From Flavobacterium dankookense (GTDB lineage: Bacteria > Bacteroidota > Bacteroidia > Flavobacteriales > Flavobacteriaceae), in NCBI RefSeq assembly GCF_004362665.1, contig NZ_SNXR01000019.1, positions 62,001 through 126,000 of the forward strand: a DNA stretch of 64,000 nt. Reading direction: 5' to 3'. This document shows, piece after piece, positions 35,501-47,005 of the stretch. How positions within the stretch are numbered: the first letter of the stretch is position 1; the number at the start of each line of letters is the position of its first letter. Made by a program: the position numbers and the translations under genes. The notes beneath the pieces were generated by a model. The model was not told where the DNA came from. It made no database searches and saw only the letters and a program-made list of their open reading frames with translations.

Positions 35501-37264
35501 TTAATTTAATTCTTTTTCCGAAAGTTGTTTCAAATATAATTCGGCATAATATCCTTCTTGGTTTATTAATTGATTATGAGAACCTTCTTGAATAATTTTT
35601 CCTTCCTCAAGAATGATAATTTTGTCTGCATTTTTCGCTGAAGAAACCCTATGACTGACAATAATAGTTGTTTTGCCCTTTGAAATTTTTAGTAAATTGT
35701 TCAAAATTTGCTCTTCGGTTTCGGTATCAACTGCTGAAAGACAATCGTCAAAAAGTAAAATTTCTGGATTTTTTATAACAGCTCTTGCAATAGAAACACG
35801 TTGTTTTTGTCCACCAGAAAGTGTGATTCCTCTTTCACCAAGAATGGTTTCGTATTGCTTGTTGAAATTTATAATATTGTCATGAACAACTGCTATTTTT
35901 GCGGCATCGAAAACTTCTTCATCCGTTGCATTTTCTTTACCAAACTTGATGTTATTTTTTATAGTATCCGAAAAAAGAAAGGCATCTTGTGGCACAATTC
36001 CAATGCTGTTTCTTAAATCATTTAAATTGATTTTGTCGATTTCGGTGTTATCAATGGTTATTTTTCCATTTTTGATGTCATACATTCTAGTTATTAGTGA
36101 AAGGATAGTTGATTTTCCTGAACCTGTTTTTCCTAAAATTGCTAATGTTTCCCCTTTTTTTACAGTAAATGAAATGTTTTCTAAAGCTGTAATTTCAGTA
36201 TCTTCATAAGTAAAAGTTACGTTTTTGAATTCTATTTCGCCATGAATAGTAATGTTTTCAGTTGTTTTATTTTTAATTTCAGGTTCTATTTTTAAGAATT
36301 CATTAATACGTTTTTGTGATGCTTCAGCTTCTTGAACTAAAGACGAAACCCAACCGATAGATGCCACAGGCCAAGTGAGCATATTGATGTAAAGGATAAA
36401 CTCCGCAATGGTTCCAATGTTTTCCATTCCGTGTTCTTTATTAATGTACATCATTCCACCGAAGTAAATAACAATCAAATTGCTAATACCAATCAATGCA
36501 ACCATTAATGGTCCAAATAAAGATTGAACTGTTGCCAATTTCATACTTTTGGTTTTACTTTCAATAGCTAAATCATGCATTTTTTCTTGGTACTGATTCT
36601 CCATCGAATAGGCTTTAACCACTCTAATTCCAGAAAAAATTTCTTGTGAAAAAGTGGATATTTTCGATAAATATTGCTGAAAAACAGTGCTTCGTATATT
36701 AATTTCTGTACTTAGTTTAAAAATAATGTAAGCCAAAAAAGGTAATGGTAGAAGTGAGTACAAGGTCAGTCGCGGTGAAACATTAAACATATAAATAATT
36801 ACTACAGCAAATCGGATGATAGTGTTAATTGTGTACATCACAGCTGGACCAACATACATTCTCACCTTTCCAACATCTTCACTAATTCTACTCATTAAAT
36901 CACCAGTTCTATTTCGTTTATAGAAATTTTGATCCAATACTTCATAATGTTGGAAGACTTCATTTTTTAAATCAAATTCAACGTGTCTCGACATTACGAT
37001 TAATGTTTGACGCATCAAAAAAGTTAAAATACCAGCAATCAATGTTGTAGCAATGATTAAAAGAATGTTGCTGACTAAATCGTTTTTAACAACACTTGCG
37101 CTAATATCATTCTTATGAAATTCTTCAATTGCTTTAAACGATTTACTGATTAATTTTGGTGTGAACAGCGAAAAGATTTGTGCAACTATAGTGATAAAAA
37201 TACCTAATAAGAAATGGTATTTATATTTTACAAAATATTTATTGAGATATTGAAGTTCTTTCAT
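35501..37264 (-). CDS. ABC exporter (permease-ATPase fusion)
   Basis: 587 residues: six membrane spans (~20-300) and an ATPase domain with Walker A LGKTGSGKSTIL, Q-loop GIVPQDAFLF, signature LSGGQKQRVSIARA and H-loop TIIVSHRVSSA. Walker B ends in DDCLSAVD, with Asp where the catalytic Glu is usual (DEATSALD). That form is common in the MdlA/YheI-like half of heterodimeric exporters, but no partner gene is next to it. It has no C39 domain, so it is a separate system from the peptide locus. The substrate (lipid or drug) is unknown. Confidence 0.9.
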   Translation of the reverse strand: MKELQYLNKYFVKYKYHFLLGIFITIVAQIFSLFTPKLISKSFKAIEEFHKNDISASVVKNDLVSNILLIIATTLIAGILTFLMRQTLIVMSRHVEFDLKNEVFQHYEVLDQNFYKRNRTGDLMSRISEDVGKVRMYVGPAVMYTINTIIRFAVVIIYMFNVSPRLTLYSLLPLPFLAYIIFKLSTEINIRSTVFQQYLSKISTFSQEIFSGIRVVKAYSMENQYQEKMHDLAIESKTKSMKLATVQSLFGPLMVALIGISNLIVIYFGGMMYINKEHGMENIGTIAEFILYINMLTWPVASIGWVSSLVQEAEASQKRINEFLKIEPEIKNKTTENITIHGEIEFKNVTFTYEDTEITALENISFTVKKGETLAILGKTGSGKSTILSLITRMYDIKNGKITIDNTEIDKINLNDLRNSIGIVPQDAFLFSDTIKNNIKFGKENATDEEVFDAAKIAVVHDNIINFNKQYETILGERGITLSGGQKQRVSIARAVIKNPEILLFDDCLSAVDTETEEQILNNLLKISKGKTTIIVSHRVSSAKNADKIIILEEGKIIQEGSHNQLINQEGYYAELYLKQLSEKELN

Positions 37265-37409
37265 GTTTATGTTTTAAACTCTGCGTTATGTTTGTATTTT
37301 ATGTTAAATAAATGATTTTAATTAATTTATTGATATGTTATCATTAATTGATTTTATTAACAATTTCATAATTATTTCTAATATAATCGAATATTATTGA
37401 ATAATATTT

Positions 37410-37417
37410 TAATTTTG
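37410..37417 (+). promoter_or_regulatory. Candidate -7 element (TAATTTTG) for the Leu dehydrogenase gene
   Basis: TAATTTTGCC matches the Bacteroidota element and lies 48 bases before the ATG, in a very AT-rich 200-base region. No well-spaced TTG is present. Confidence 0.4.
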
Positions 37418-37464
37418 CCAAAGGTTTTTATGAAAAAACTAAAATACCAATTAAAATTTATTCT

Positions 37465-38571
37465 ATGACTTCAGAAATTTTAACTCCTGTAGAACTAAAA
37501 AAAATGGATCCAGTATTTGGTCAAGTGTCATTTGATAATCATGAACAAATCGTTTTTTGTAATGACAAAGATACAGGATTAAAGGCAATAATTGGTATTC
37601 ACAACACAGTTATGGGACCAGCTTTGGGCGGAACAAGAATGTGGAATTATGCTAACGAATGGGAAGCTTTGAATGATGTTCTTAGACTTTCACGCGGAAT
37701 GACTTATAAATCAGCTATTACAGGATTAAATCTTGGTGGTGGAAAAGCAGTTATTATTGGCGATTCTAAATTAGATAAAACTCCAGAAATGATTACTCGA
37801 TTTGGTGAATTTGTAAATTCATTAAGTGGAAAATATATCACTGCAGAAGATGTTGGTTCAACAACAGCCGACATGGATTTAATTAGAAAAGTAACACCAC
37901 ACGTAACGGGAATATCTGAATCAATTGGAGGTTCTGGAAATCCTTCTCCGGTTACTGCTTATGGTGTTTTTATGGGAATGAAAGCTGCTGCAAAGTATCA
38001 ATTTGGAACTGAAAATCTTGCAGGAAAAAAAGTTTTAGTTCAAGGAACAGGACATGTTGGTGAAACTTTGATTAGCTATTTAACAAATGAAGGAGCAATT
38101 GTTTATGTTGCTGATATTCATCAAGATAAAATGGAAAATATGGTTGCAAAATATGGAGCCAAAATTTTTGATGGAGCTGATTTATATTCAGCTGATGTAG
38201 ATATTTATTCACCATGTGCTCTTGGTGCAACAATTAATGATGATACGGTTTATAAAATACAAGCAAAAGTAATTGCTGGTGCAGCCAACAATCAATTAGC
38301 AGTTGAAGCTGTTCATGGAAAAATTTTGAGAGAAAGAAAAATTGCTTATGCGCCTGATTTCTTGATTAATGCAGGTGGAATTATCAATGTTTATGGTGAG
38401 ATTGTGAAATATGATAAAGCAGAAGCAATGCGTAGAACTGAAAATATCTACAATACTACTTTAGAGATTTTCAATTTTGCTGACCAAAATAATTTGACAA
38501 CGCAACAAGCTGCAATGCAAATTGCTGAGAACAGAATTGCCGAAAGGAAAAAAGAAAACGCTAATAAATAA
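37465..38571 (+). CDS. Leucine/branched-chain amino acid dehydrogenase
   Basis: 368 residues. It reversibly deaminates Leu/Val/Ile with NAD+. The substrate part has MGPALGGTRMW, LSRGMTYKSAITGLNLGGGKAVIIGD (catalytic Lys) and ITAEDVGSTTADMDLI. The nucleotide domain has KKVLVQGTGHVGETLISYL and AGAANNQLA. These are the marks of the Glu/Leu/Phe/Val dehydrogenase family, and the size and the SGKYITAEDVG motif fit leucine dehydrogenase. It is monocistronic. Confidence 0.9.
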   Translation: MTSEILTPVELKKMDPVFGQVSFDNHEQIVFCNDKDTGLKAIIGIHNTVMGPALGGTRMWNYANEWEALNDVLRLSRGMTYKSAITGLNLGGGKAVIIGDSKLDKTPEMITRFGEFVNSLSGKYITAEDVGSTTADMDLIRKVTPHVTGISESIGGSGNPSPVTAYGVFMGMKAAAKYQFGTENLAGKKVLVQGTGHVGETLISYLTNEGAIVYVADIHQDKMENMVAKYGAKIFDGADLYSADVDIYSPCALGATINDDTVYKIQAKVIAGAANNQLAVEAVHGKILRERKIAYAPDFLINAGGIINVYGEIVKYDKAEAMRRTENIYNTTLEIFNFADQNNLTTQQAAMQIAENRIAERKKENANK

Positions 38572-38593
38572 TAGTCAGTTTTTAAAATAATAC

Positions 38594-38601
38594 TATTTTT
38601 G
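38594..38601 (+). promoter_or_regulatory. Candidate -7 element (TATTTTTG) for the nusB operon
   Basis: TATTTTTGCAAAG matches TAnnTTTG and lies 51 bases before the nusB start codon. The transcript start would fall in the hairpin at 38602-38628. Confidence 0.4.
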
Positions 38602-38628
38602 CAAAGCGAAAGAACTTCTTTCGCTTTG
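38602..38628 (+). other. Perfect 13-bp inverted repeat in the nusB leader
   Basis: CAAAGCGAAAGAA / TTCTTTCGCTTTG with a one-base centre (38615). It lies 31 bases after the dehydrogenase stop and 24 bases before nusB. A short T-rich stretch follows, so it may end the dehydrogenase transcript. Alternatively it forms a structure at the 5' end of the nusB transcript. Confidence 0.6.
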
Positions 38629-38651
38629 TTAATTTTTAAAAGTTCTTATCT

Positions 38652-39590
38652 GTGTTAAACCGAAGACATATTAGAGTAAAAGTGATGCAATCCATTTATG
38701 CTTTGCACCAAAAAAATTCAGATGATATTGAAAAAGAAGAAAAATTTCTAATCAATAGTATTGACAATATTTCAAATTTATATTTGATAATGATATCATC
38801 GCTAATTGAACTTCGCAAAAAAGAAATTCTTTTTTTAGAAACTTCTAGCAAAAAACACCTTGCAACTCCAGAAGAACGAAATCCAAATAGAAAATTTGTT
38901 AATAATGCGGTTTTGCAAAATCTTGAAGATAGCAATTCAATAAGTATTGCTATTGAAAAAAGAAAAATTGACAATTGGATAATGAATGATGATTACATTC
39001 TAATCTTGCTTAACGAAGTTAAACAAAGTAGTTTGTATGAAAAATACATGTTGAGTAGAACAAATTCTTTTGAAGAAGACAAACAATTTGTCGTTGATAT
39101 GTTTACCGAAATTATCGCACCCAACGAAAAGCTTTACGAATACATTGAAGATAATAAATTGACTTGGATTGACGATATTCCTATGGTCAACACTCAAATC
39201 TTAAAGCAGTTGAAAGCAATAACTCAAGAGGAAGAATTTAGAGTTACCAAATTATACAAAGACGAAGAAGACAAAGAATACGTTAGCTTGTTGTTTAGAA
39301 AAACCGTTTTGAATGAAGTTGATTTGGCCAAAGAATACATTGATAAAACTCCAAACTGGGATACGGAACGAATAGCTGAACTTGATACCATTATTTTGAA
39401 AATGGCAATTTGTGAATTTTTAAAATTCCCATCCATTCCTGTGAAAGTTACCATTAATGAATATTTAGAAATTGCAAAAGAATATTCAACACCAAAAAGC
39501 AGTATTTTTATCAACGGAATTTTAGATAATTTAGTGAAAGAATTTAGCAAAGAAAATAAAATCAAAAAATCGGGTAGAGGTTTACTATAA
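38652..39590 (+). CDS. nusB: Transcription antitermination protein NusB, long form
   Basis: 312 residues, against ~140 in E. coli. The start is GTG (MLNRRHIRVKVMQSIYALHQ). The family core is at the two ends: the N-terminal R-R-x-x-R-x-x-x-x-Q-x-Y-A helix and the C-terminal DTERIAELDTIILKMAICEFLKFPSIPVKVTINEYLEIAKEYSTPKSSIFINGILDNL. The central ~150 residue insert is typical of Bacteroidota. NusB acts with NusE on boxA to keep rRNA transcription processive. It is first in an operon with the DUF1573 gene and yajC, 10-11 base gaps. Confidence 0.92.
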   Translation: MLNRRHIRVKVMQSIYALHQKNSDDIEKEEKFLINSIDNISNLYLIMISSLIELRKKEILFLETSSKKHLATPEERNPNRKFVNNAVLQNLEDSNSISIAIEKRKIDNWIMNDDYILILLNEVKQSSLYEKYMLSRTNSFEEDKQFVVDMFTEIIAPNEKLYEYIEDNKLTWIDDIPMVNTQILKQLKAITQEEEFRVTKLYKDEEDKEYVSLLFRKTVLNEVDLAKEYIDKTPNWDTERIAELDTIILKMAICEFLKFPSIPVKVTINEYLEIAKEYSTPKSSIFINGILDNLVKEFSKENKIKKSGRGLL

Positions 39591-39600
39591 AATTTATAAT

Positions 39601-40128
39601 ATGAAAAGAAGAATTAATTTTTTAATGATTATTACCGTTTTATTTTTTGCAACAGCTTGTAAAAAAGAGGATGCTTCTTCAAAAATTGATGCTACAAAAA
39701 CGGGAATAGCACCTGCTGATCCAAATGCATTAAATCCAGATGGAACTTTAGCTTTACCAAAAACGGAAAGCGAAAAACCAGCACCACCAGTGGATGGAAA
39801 ATATCCTGTAATGACTTTTGAAGAAACGGAATATGATTTTGGGGATATCAAGCAAGGTGATAAAGTAGAACACATTTTTATATTCAAAAATACTGGTGAA
39901 GCTGATTTGTTAATTTCAAATGCAAAAGCTTCATGCGGTTGTACCGTTCCAGAATATCCAAAAACTGCTATTAAACCTGGAATGAGCGGAGATATTAAAG
40001 TTAAATTTGATTCAACTGGAAAAAATGGTTCGGTTTCAAAAAATGTTATTATCACTTGTAATACAGCGAATGTTAATGAAAAATTAATAATAAAAACCAA
40101 TATTAAAGTTTCTGAAAAAGGAGCATAA
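39601..40128 (+). CDS. DUF1573 lipoprotein
   Basis: 175 residues. The signal MKRRINFLMIITVLFFATAC has a lipobox with Cys20. The mature part has a low-complexity linker and then an Ig-like DUF1573 domain (MTFEETEYDFGDIKQGDKVEHIFIFKNTGEADLLISNAKASCGCTVPEYP) with the conserved CGC. It is a periplasmic-side outer or inner membrane lipoprotein. Its function is unknown. The position between nusB and yajC is conserved in this phylum. Confidence 0.88.
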   Translation: MKRRINFLMIITVLFFATACKKEDASSKIDATKTGIAPADPNALNPDGTLALPKTESEKPAPPVDGKYPVMTFEETEYDFGDIKQGDKVEHIFIFKNTGEADLLISNAKASCGCTVPEYPKTAIKPGMSGDIKVKFDSTGKNGSVSKNVIITCNTANVNEKLIIKTNIKVSEKGA

Positions 40129-40139
40129 AATCAATTATT

Positions 40140-40415
40140 ATGGGACAATTAAGTCAGTTTTTACCGTTTTTATTAATCATTGTTGTGATGTACTTCTTTA
40201 TGATTAGACCACAACAAAAGAAAATAAAACAAGAAAAAGAATTTGAAGCAGGATTAAAAGTTGGAGATAAAATTATCACCAAAAGTGGTCTTCACGGAAA
40301 AGTTGCGGAATTAGCAGAAACAACTGTTGTTGTAGAAACTATGTCGGGAAAACTTAAAATGGAGCGTTCTGCAATTTCATTAGAGTTAACAGCTGCTTTG
40401 AATAAAAAAGCATAA
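40140..40415 (+). CDS. yajC: Preprotein translocase subunit YajC
   Basis: 91 residues. A single N-terminal membrane span (FLPFLLIIVVMYFFMIRPQQK) and the motif FMIRPQQKKIK, followed by GLKVGDKIITKSGLHGKV, are diagnostic. YajC associates with SecDF at the Sec translocon. It is the last gene of the nusB operon, ending at the terminator at 40428-40473. Confidence 0.95.
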   Translation: MGQLSQFLPFLLIIVVMYFFMIRPQQKKIKQEKEFEAGLKVGDKIITKSGLHGKVAELAETTVVVETMSGKLKMERSAISLELTAALNKKA

Positions 40416-40427
40416 ATTTTTATACTA

Positions 40428-40473
40428 AAAATCCAAATTCCAATATCGTTTAAAGATTTTGGAACTTGGATTT
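40428..40473. terminator. Terminator between yajC and pepT
   Basis: AAATCCAAATTCCAA (40428-40442) / TTGGAACTTGGATTT (40459-40473) with one mismatch. T-run on the right for yajC and A-run on the left for pepT, so it may serve both convergent genes. Confidence 0.8.
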
Positions 40474-40492
40474 TTTATTTATTCGGAGGAAG

Positions 40493-41785
40493 TTATTTTT
40501 TCTCTTTTTTCTTTTTCCCTTTAGATTTTTTTTCTAATTCAGAAAAATCGGTTGTTGCGGTTAGCTCAGCAATTTTCACGATAACTTCAACTGCTTTTTG
40601 CATACTTTCTACAGGTACATATTCATACTTTCCGTGAAAATTATGCCCACCAGCAAAGATATTTGGACACGGTAAACCCATATAGGATAAACGGCAACCG
40701 TCAGTTCCACCTCGAATTGGTTTTATTAATGGTTTTATGTTGAGCGATTTCATTGCTTTTTCTGCTAAATCAATTATGAAAAATACTGGTTCAACTTTCT
40801 CTTTCATATTGTAATATTGATCTTTTATTTCAGTAATTACAATATCTTCACCAAATTGTTTAGCAAAATCCTTATTGATTTTTTTTGTGATTTTATGCAC
40901 TAGTTCTTTCCTTTTGAGAAATTTTTTCATGTCATGATCACGAATAATTAATTCCAGTTTTGTTTCTTCAATACTACCAGAAAGCTGTGTTACGTGAAAA
41001 AAACCTTCATAACCTTTAGTTTCTTGTGGCGTTTCTCCTTTTGGTAATTGATTAATAAAGTCATTGGCAATTAGCATTGAATTTATCATTTTTCCTTTGG
41101 CATATCCTGGGTGAACTGATTTTCCTTTGAATGTAATTTTTACACCTGCGGCATTAAAATTTTCATATTCTAGTTCGCCAATTTGACTTCCATCCATGGT
41201 GTAAGCCCATTTTGCTCCAAATTTTTCTACATCAAATAAATCAGCTCCACGACCAATTTCTTCATCAGGGGTGAAACAAATTCTAATTTTCCCATGTTTA
41301 ATTTTTGGATTTTTGATGAGATATTCCATTGCTGTAACTATTTCTGTAATTCCAGCTTTGTCATCAGCACCGAGCAAAGTCAATCCATTTGTTGTGATTA
41401 ATGTTTGCCCTTTGTACTGTAATAAATCTTTGAAATAATTTGGTGAAAGCACAATGTTTTGTTCTGCATTTAATAGAATATCACCACCATCATAATTTTC
41501 AATGATTTGCGGTTTTACATTGGCTCCAGTAAAATCGGGTGTGGTGTCAAAATGAGAAACGAAACCTATCGTTGGAACATCATGCTCAACATTGGAAGGT
41601 AGAGTTGCCATGACATATGAATGGTCGTCAATTGTTACATCTTCCATACCTATGGCTTTTAATTCTTCAACTAATTTTTTAGCTAAAACCCATTGTTTTT
41701 CTGTGCTTGGCGTTGTTTGAGAGTTTGGATCAGATTCGGTATCAATAGTTACATAACTTATGAATCTGTCTATAATATTTTGCAT
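40493..41785 (-). CDS. pepT: Peptidase T (tripeptide aminopeptidase)
   Basis: 430 residues, M20B family. It removes the N-terminal residue from tripeptides. Zinc-site motifs are [31 protein letters not shown] and [13 protein letters not shown], and the C-terminal end has [32 protein letters not shown]. The last residues ([11 protein letters not shown]) form a Lys-rich tail not usual for the family. Cytoplasmic, monocistronic. Confidence 0.95.
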   Translation of the reverse strand: MQNIIDRFISYVTIDTESDPNSQTTPSTEKQWVLAKKLVEELKAIGMEDVTIDDHSYVMATLPSNVEHDVPTIGFVSHFDTTPDFTGANVKPQIIENYDGGDILLNAEQNIVLSPNYFKDLLQYKGQTLITTNGLTLLGADDKAGITEIVTAMEYLIKNPKIKHGKIRICFTPDEEIGRGADLFDVEKFGAKWAYTMDGSQIGELEYENFNAAGVKITFKGKSVHPGYAKGKMINSMLIANDFINQLPKGETPQETKGYEGFFHVTQLSGSIEETKLELIIRDHDMKKFLKRKELVHKITKKINKDFAKQFGEDIVITEIKDQYYNMKEKVEPVFFIIDLAEKAMKSLNIKPLIKPIRGGTDGCRLSYMGLPCPNIFAGGHNFHGKYEYVPVESMQKAVEVIVKIAELTATTDFSELEKKSKGKKKKEKK

Positions 41786-41808
41786 GTTTTTAATTTTTAA
41801 TAGTTTTA

Positions 41809-44800
41809 TTATCTTTTTAAAGAGAAATGTCCTTTTGCACTTCTTCCATCTTCAAAAAATATGGAATACCAATAATCGTCGGCTGGCATGGGTTGTCCGT
41901 TGTATGTTCCATCCCAACCAGAACCTTTTGTTCCAATTTGTTTTAGTAGTTTTCCATATCGATCAAAAATATAAATTGTTGAACGATAATTAAAGTCTTG
42001 ACTAACACCTTTTACATTCCAAGTATCATTATAACCATCACTATTTGGCGTGAAATATTGAGGAATTCCTAAAACGGCAATTGATAATGGACCTAAAATT
42101 CCACAACCATTGATATCTCGAACATAGACATCATGTAAACCCATCGGGACATTTGAAAAGAAATTACTATCGCGATATGGTCCTGCGATATCGTCTAAAG
42201 CATATTCATAATTTCCCGAACCAATTACATTTATTAAAACGGTATTCGGCTCAGATGACAAATCTTTAATTATAATCTCTTGCAGTGATGCTATTTCGGA
42301 ACCTACAACTCCGATTTTCCTTGTTTTTGAACAATTAAAAATATTAGTTACTTCAACACTATAATTTCCTTCTGATGAAATAGTTAATGTTGGATTATTT
42401 TCGCCAGTAAGCGGATTTCCTTCAAGAAACCATTGGAAATTATAATCAGAAGTTGGAGTTCCATCAAGAATTCCTGCATCGAGTGTAGTTTGTGTTTCTG
42501 GAAGACAAATTAAAACTTGTTCTTGTAAATCTATTTTTGGTGTTGGATTAACTATAAATGGTAAAATCACTTCGTCTGTACAATCTTTATTAATAGGGTT
42601 TTCTACCACAACTCGAACATTTTGTGTTCCAGTTCTAAAAGGATTTGGAAGTTCGTTTGGAATTAAATTGGGTATTAAAATATTATTTTCATCAAAATAA
42701 TAAACGTTCATTCCTGTTTGACTTCCAATAATCGTATTTAAAAATCCGGTTGTATCGAAATCAAAAATTCCATCCTGGTCTAACGGATTTTCTTCATCAT
42801 CACATGTTGTAGTTAAATTTGAATTTACTGCAAATGCTTCAGGTAAATCGTCAACAATAAATTGAATTTGTACTTCATCAAAACATGCTCCTGTAGTTGT
42901 TTGTGTAGTATTATTAGAAACTCTAACTGTGATTATTTCTGAAGTATTAATGAACAACGGATTTGGAAGTGTATTTGTTTGAGTTCCATTTGCTCTTGTA
43001 TATCGCATATTTACTCCAGTTTGACCATTTAGAATTGAGCTCTCGATGCCAGTCGTGTCAAAGCCATAAATTCCATCTTGATCATCATCACAATGACGAA
43101 TTATATTAAGAGGATTGACATTATTAGCAAAAGGAAGCGATTCAACTACTACATCAAAAGTTTTAAATCCAAAACAAGAATTGTCAATAGTGCTATCAAC
43201 ACGAATCCAAATTTTTTGCGTATTTGGATAACCAATATTTCTATAGTTTGTGATGTTGGTTATTTCCAATGAGTTTCCATCTATATCAGTTTCAGCAAGA
43301 AAATCAGCTTCGTTTTTGTAGAATTTTATTGTAACATTAGCTGGAAGTATAGCCGCTAAACTCGATTGAATACTACTAAAGTTAAATGGTCCTGAAATTC
43401 CATCTCTATCATCATTTGCTGCATCAAGAAAATCGTCACATAAATATTGATTTGGAATTACAAAATTTGGCGGAATTTGACTTACGGCAACTATTAAACT
43501 AATTTGCGCAACTCTATAACAACCATTTGCATTTTCAACTCGTGCAAAAACGTTTGAGGTTGCTGCAGTATGAGTAATTGGATTTGTAATTTCGAAATTT
43601 GCATCTTCATTTTCTGCCGCTAATGAATTGGTATAATAAGTGAATATTTCGTTTAGATAATTAGCCGAAATGAAATCATTTTTTTGCGTTAAATTGAAAG
43701 TTGATATTCCATCAATATCATCGTCACATTGTCTTAATGTTATTGGCGAAGTTACTACTGGAAGTGCATAAGTGGTCAATATTGCACCTGTAGAAAATAG
43801 TCCGCAAGAGTTTCCAATTCTGTTTAAAAACACACGATATTGATTTCCTGCCATAGTTGGAGAAACGTTGGAAACGGTTAATTCAATTGTTGTAACTCCA
43901 GAATAAGTCGCATTATTAGTTAAGTTGCTCCAAGTTGTTCCATTATCAGTTGATAATTGCCATTGATAGCTATCAACAGTGGGAGAAACTATCGTGAACT
44001 TTGCAGTTTGTAATTCACAAGTTGTAAAATCTTGAGGTTGAGTTGTTATAGAAATCGGAGCAGCAATTGTATAATTTCCATTTGGATTGATATATCCAGT
44101 TCCACTAGTTACGACACCATTGATATCAACTGTTGGAGGAGCAATAGAACCTAGTATGCCATCTTGATTACTGTCTAAATAGCCAGCTTCAATTACATCA
44201 TTACATAAATCATCATCACTATCTAAATCAATTGCATTATACAAACCATCAGAATTAGTATCAGTAATTGTATAATTTAAAACTCCACTATTTGCAGTTG
44301 TCTCTAAAGAATTAGATAATCCATTTGTTCCAAAATTAATTCCGTCAATTCGACCATCATTGTTGTTATCAATGGCACTACTTCCAGATTCGTCAATATC
44401 GTATATTCCATCGTTGTCTGAATCTAAATCTAAGTAATCAAAAACAGTATCATCATCGGAATCGGCTGGCGAAATTCCTGTTCCGAATATATCATCAATT
44501 CCATCATTATTAGCATCTACATTTGTTAGTGCAACAAAATCTGCTCCTTGACTTTCAATTACATCTGGAATACCATCATTGTCGCTATCAAAATCATTAC
44601 TGTCAGGAATTCCGTCGTTGTCAGTGTCTATAGGAATACAAGTGGCAATTAGTTTCAATGCAACTTTACTTGGATTACTGTCAACTATATTTTTATTGGT
44701 AATTTTAATAGAAGAAATTAAGTTTCCTTTTATAGAAAAATTTCCAGTTCCGATAGCTAAATCAGTATTTCCATTTAATCTAAAACGAATATCAAAAGAG

Positions 44801-46920
44801 GAGTATTCTGTAATTCCACTTTCGAAAATTCCATCATAATTTGTATCTATTAAAAGTAAATCGTCTGGATTTAATATAGTTAGTGTTTTGTTAACAGGAC
44901 AAACTACATTAATTTCAGTTGCAGAAGAAAATAAATTTCCGGGTGTAATATCTGTTGCATATTCTAGTGAAACACTCATCGGTAGCAAGTAGTTTTGGGT
45001 ATAACTTACCGAATTTTCTTTTCCTGTAACAGCTTCTGTAGCAAAATTACCATCAGCATCACCAACAATTGGAGTTGCACTTGGAGTTCCAGTTCCTGCA
45101 AAAGTTACAGAACCAGTAAATGAATTTGAATAGTTTCCAGCGGCAATTGAGCCAGAATTCGGATTGGTTAAATCGATATTTTTATTGCCGTAAGATTCTG
45201 TACAATTTGTTAATCCATCATTATCATTGTCCGAGTCAACATTGTCGATTACACCATCATTATCACTATCGGTTGAACAAGTACTAACTGGAATTTCGGC
45301 AGACTCTTTTGGAAGTGTGCAACTGCTAATTGTTGCAGATACTTTATAATAACCAGGTTGTGTTGGAACATAAAAACTGTCATTATTTGTTCCAGGAATT
45401 AGCGAACCGTTAAAATACCATTCAAATACATCAAATGGACTTAATGTGTTAACAGATAATCGTGTATTTGGAATACAACTAGCTTGGGCTAAGTCAAGTT
45501 TATTAAAAGAAATTTCTGGTTCAAAAGTAAATCCAGAATAAAAACCACCAAATGTTGCTGCTTGTTCAGAACCATAAGCAGCTAAATATATTTCACCAGA
45601 TGAGAAAACAGAAACATTTCCAGATAATCCTGTAATGATATATGTTTCGTAATTTGGATTTCCCTCAACTGGATTTGGTCCTGAAATTGGATAAGGTAAA
45701 TTTGCTACTGTATAATTATCTCCATCAATAGTAAAATTAAGTATTGCATTAGTTTGCGTTACTATAGTTACTCTACCATTAAATTGTCTTGAACCTATAA
45801 AATCAATTTGTGGTATATTATCAATAACTCTGGGCGTCTGACAACTTAACGGTGGAACAAAGAATAACTCCTGGTTTCGCTGATCTACGGCACCTCCATC
45901 ACCAACACTTTGATAAGCAAATAGTATTTTATTTGAAAAAACGTATAAATTACCACCTGAGTCAAAACTATCACCATTTAGGGTGATATAATCCCCTGCA
46001 TTTATTATAAAACTTGGTGCTGAGTTTCCTTGTAATGAAATTTCGGTACCATCTTCATCTGCGACTAAAACAACTTTTTCAACAGAGTCAACACCTGTAC
46101 TTTTGATAAAAATATATTCATTCGTTCCTAAAGCATTTGTTACAATTCTTTCTGCAGGAACAATTTGATCAAAACCTAAATCTAAGTTACCAACAGCATT
46201 ACTTCCTCCAAATGAACCACAATTTACAGCAATTGGTTTATCGGCAGTTACTAAGGCACCGATTAGACCATCTCTATTTGCATCATTTGGACCTTGAACA
46301 GCTAGAACATAACTTTCTCCACTATTTAATGTTACACTAAAAGGAGAATCACCAGTTGTTCCATTTACGAGTGTTACTCCTTGTTTGAAATTACTGAAAT
46401 TAACAACAGTATTATTTTCCGAGGCTAGAACAGATATGAAAGTGGTGTGAATATCTACATAATTTTGAACGTTTGTATTTGTAAATGCACCAATCCTAAA
46501 GCGTAAACCTAGAGAAGCTTTTCCTTTAGATACTAATTGTCCTGCTTGGTTACCAGATGTATCAATTACTCTTGCAGAAACGTAAACTAAATCTTCAGCC
46601 TCAATAATATATCCTTTATTATTAAAAATTGACGAGGATATGTTGGCATCTACATGAAGTTGCGTATTACTTCCAAATCCTATATTATATATATATGGTT
46701 GTGTTTTTGAAACCGTTCCAGTTATAATACTACCTCCAAGTTCGATAATTTTGAAGTTGACAGGAATCGTATTTGGTGTAGAAATGTACAAAAATTGTTC
46801 TCCTGGAGAAACGCTAGAAGCACCAGATAAAGGTGGAATGTAATGAGTTTTACTGAATTGCGAAAAACAATTGGTAATAAATAATATAAAAGTAAACAAT
46901 AATAGGGCATTCTTTTTCAT
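41809..46920 (-). CDS. Very large T9SS-secreted protein with calcium-binding repeats and CHU_C/gliding C-terminal domain
   Basis: 1703 residues. A signal peptide ([21 protein letters not shown]) is followed by a ~450-residue beta-rich region of unknown family. Two blocks of thrombospondin type-3 calcium repeats follow ([20 protein letters not shown] and [20 protein letters not shown]). Ig-like repeats with the DD-x-DGI pattern ([13 protein letters not shown]) fill the middle. The C-terminal 90 residues ([50 protein letters not shown]) are the type B sorting domain of type IX secretion. It is therefore exported to the cell surface or medium. The function is likely adhesive; no catalytic domain is seen. 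Confidence 0.92.
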   Translation of the reverse strand: MKKNALLLFTFILFITNCFSQFSKTHYIPPLSGASSVSPGEQFLYISTPNTIPVNFKIIELGGSIITGTVSKTQPYIYNIGFGSNTQLHVDANISSSIFNNKGYIIEAEDLVYVSARVIDTSGNQAGQLVSKGKASLGLRFRIGAFTNTNVQNYVDIHTTFISVLASENNTVVNFSNFKQGVTLVNGTTGDSPFSVTLNSGESYVLAVQGPNDANRDGLIGALVTADKPIAVNCGSFGGSNAVGNLDLGFDQIVPAERIVTNALGTNEYIFIKSTGVDSVEKVVLVADEDGTEISLQGNSAPSFIINAGDYITLNGDSFDSGGNLYVFSNKILFAYQSVGDGGAVDQRNQELFFVPPLSCQTPRVIDNIPQIDFIGSRQFNGRVTIVTQTNAILNFTIDGDNYTVANLPYPISGPNPVEGNPNYETYIITGLSGNVSVFSSGEIYLAAYGSEQAATFGGFYSGFTFEPEISFNKLDLAQASCIPNTRLSVNTLSPFDVFEWYFNGSLIPGTNNDSFYVPTQPGYYKVSATISSCTLPKESAEIPVSTCSTDSDNDGVIDNVDSDNDNDGLTNCTESYGNKNIDLTNPNSGSIAAGNYSNSFTGSVTFAGTGTPSATPIVGDADGNFATEAVTGKENSVSYTQNYLLPMSVSLEYATDITPGNLFSSATEINVVCPVNKTLTILNPDDLLLIDTNYDGIFESGITEYSSFDIRFRLNGNTDLAIGTGNFSIKGNLISSIKITNKNIVDSNPSKVALKLIATCIPIDTDNDGIPDSNDFDSDNDGIPDVIESQGADFVALTNVDANNDGIDDIFGTGISPADSDDDTVFDYLDLDSDNDGIYDIDESGSSAIDNNNDGRIDGINFGTNGLSNSLETTANSGVLNYTITDTNSDGLYNAIDLDSDDDLCNDVIEAGYLDSNQDGILGSIAPPTVDINGVVTSGTGYINPNGNYTIAAPISITTQPQDFTTCELQTAKFTIVSPTVDSYQWQLSTDNGTTWSNLTNNATYSGVTTIELTVSNVSPTMAGNQYRVFLNRIGNSCGLFSTGAILTTYALPVVTSPITLRQCDDDIDGISTFNLTQKNDFISANYLNEIFTYYTNSLAAENEDANFEITNPITHTAATSNVFARVENANGCYRVAQISLIVAVSQIPPNFVIPNQYLCDDFLDAANDDRDGISGPFNFSSIQSSLAAILPANVTIKFYKNEADFLAETDIDGNSLEITNITNYRNIGYPNTQKIWIRVDSTIDNSCFGFKTFDVVVESLPFANNVNPLNIIRHCDDDQDGIYGFDTTGIESSILNGQTGVNMRYTRANGTQTNTLPNPLFINTSEIITVRVSNNTTQTTTGACFDEVQIQFIVDDLPEAFAVNSNLTTTCDDEENPLDQDGIFDFDTTGFLNTIIGSQTGMNVYYFDENNILIPNLIPNELPNPFRTGTQNVRVVVENPINKDCTDEVILPFIVNPTPKIDLQEQVLICLPETQTTLDAGILDGTPTSDYNFQWFLEGNPLTGENNPTLTISSEGNYSVEVTNIFNCSKTRKIGVVGSEIASLQEIIIKDLSSEPNTVLINVIGSGNYEYALDDIAGPYRDSNFFSNVPMGLHDVYVRDINGCGILGPLSIAVLGIPQYFTPNSDGYNDTWNVKGVSQDFNYRSTIYIFDRYGKLLKQIGTKGSGWDGTYNGQPMPADDYWYSIFFEDGRSAKGHFSLKR

Positions 46921-46940
46921 TCGCTAAAATTAGCAAATAA

Positions 46941-46983
46941 AAAGAAAACATAAAAGAGAAGTTAACCCTATTATGTTTTCTTT
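46941..46983 (-). terminator. Terminator of the ABC-2 exporter operon
   Basis: Perfect 13-bp stem AAAGAAAACATAA / TTATGTTTTCTTT with a 17-nt loop, in the 85-base gap between the permease stop and the start of the large T9SS gene. The A-rich side gives a T-tract on the minus strand. Confidence 0.65.
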
Positions 46984-47005
46984 AAGATTTGATTGATGAT
47001 TGAAT

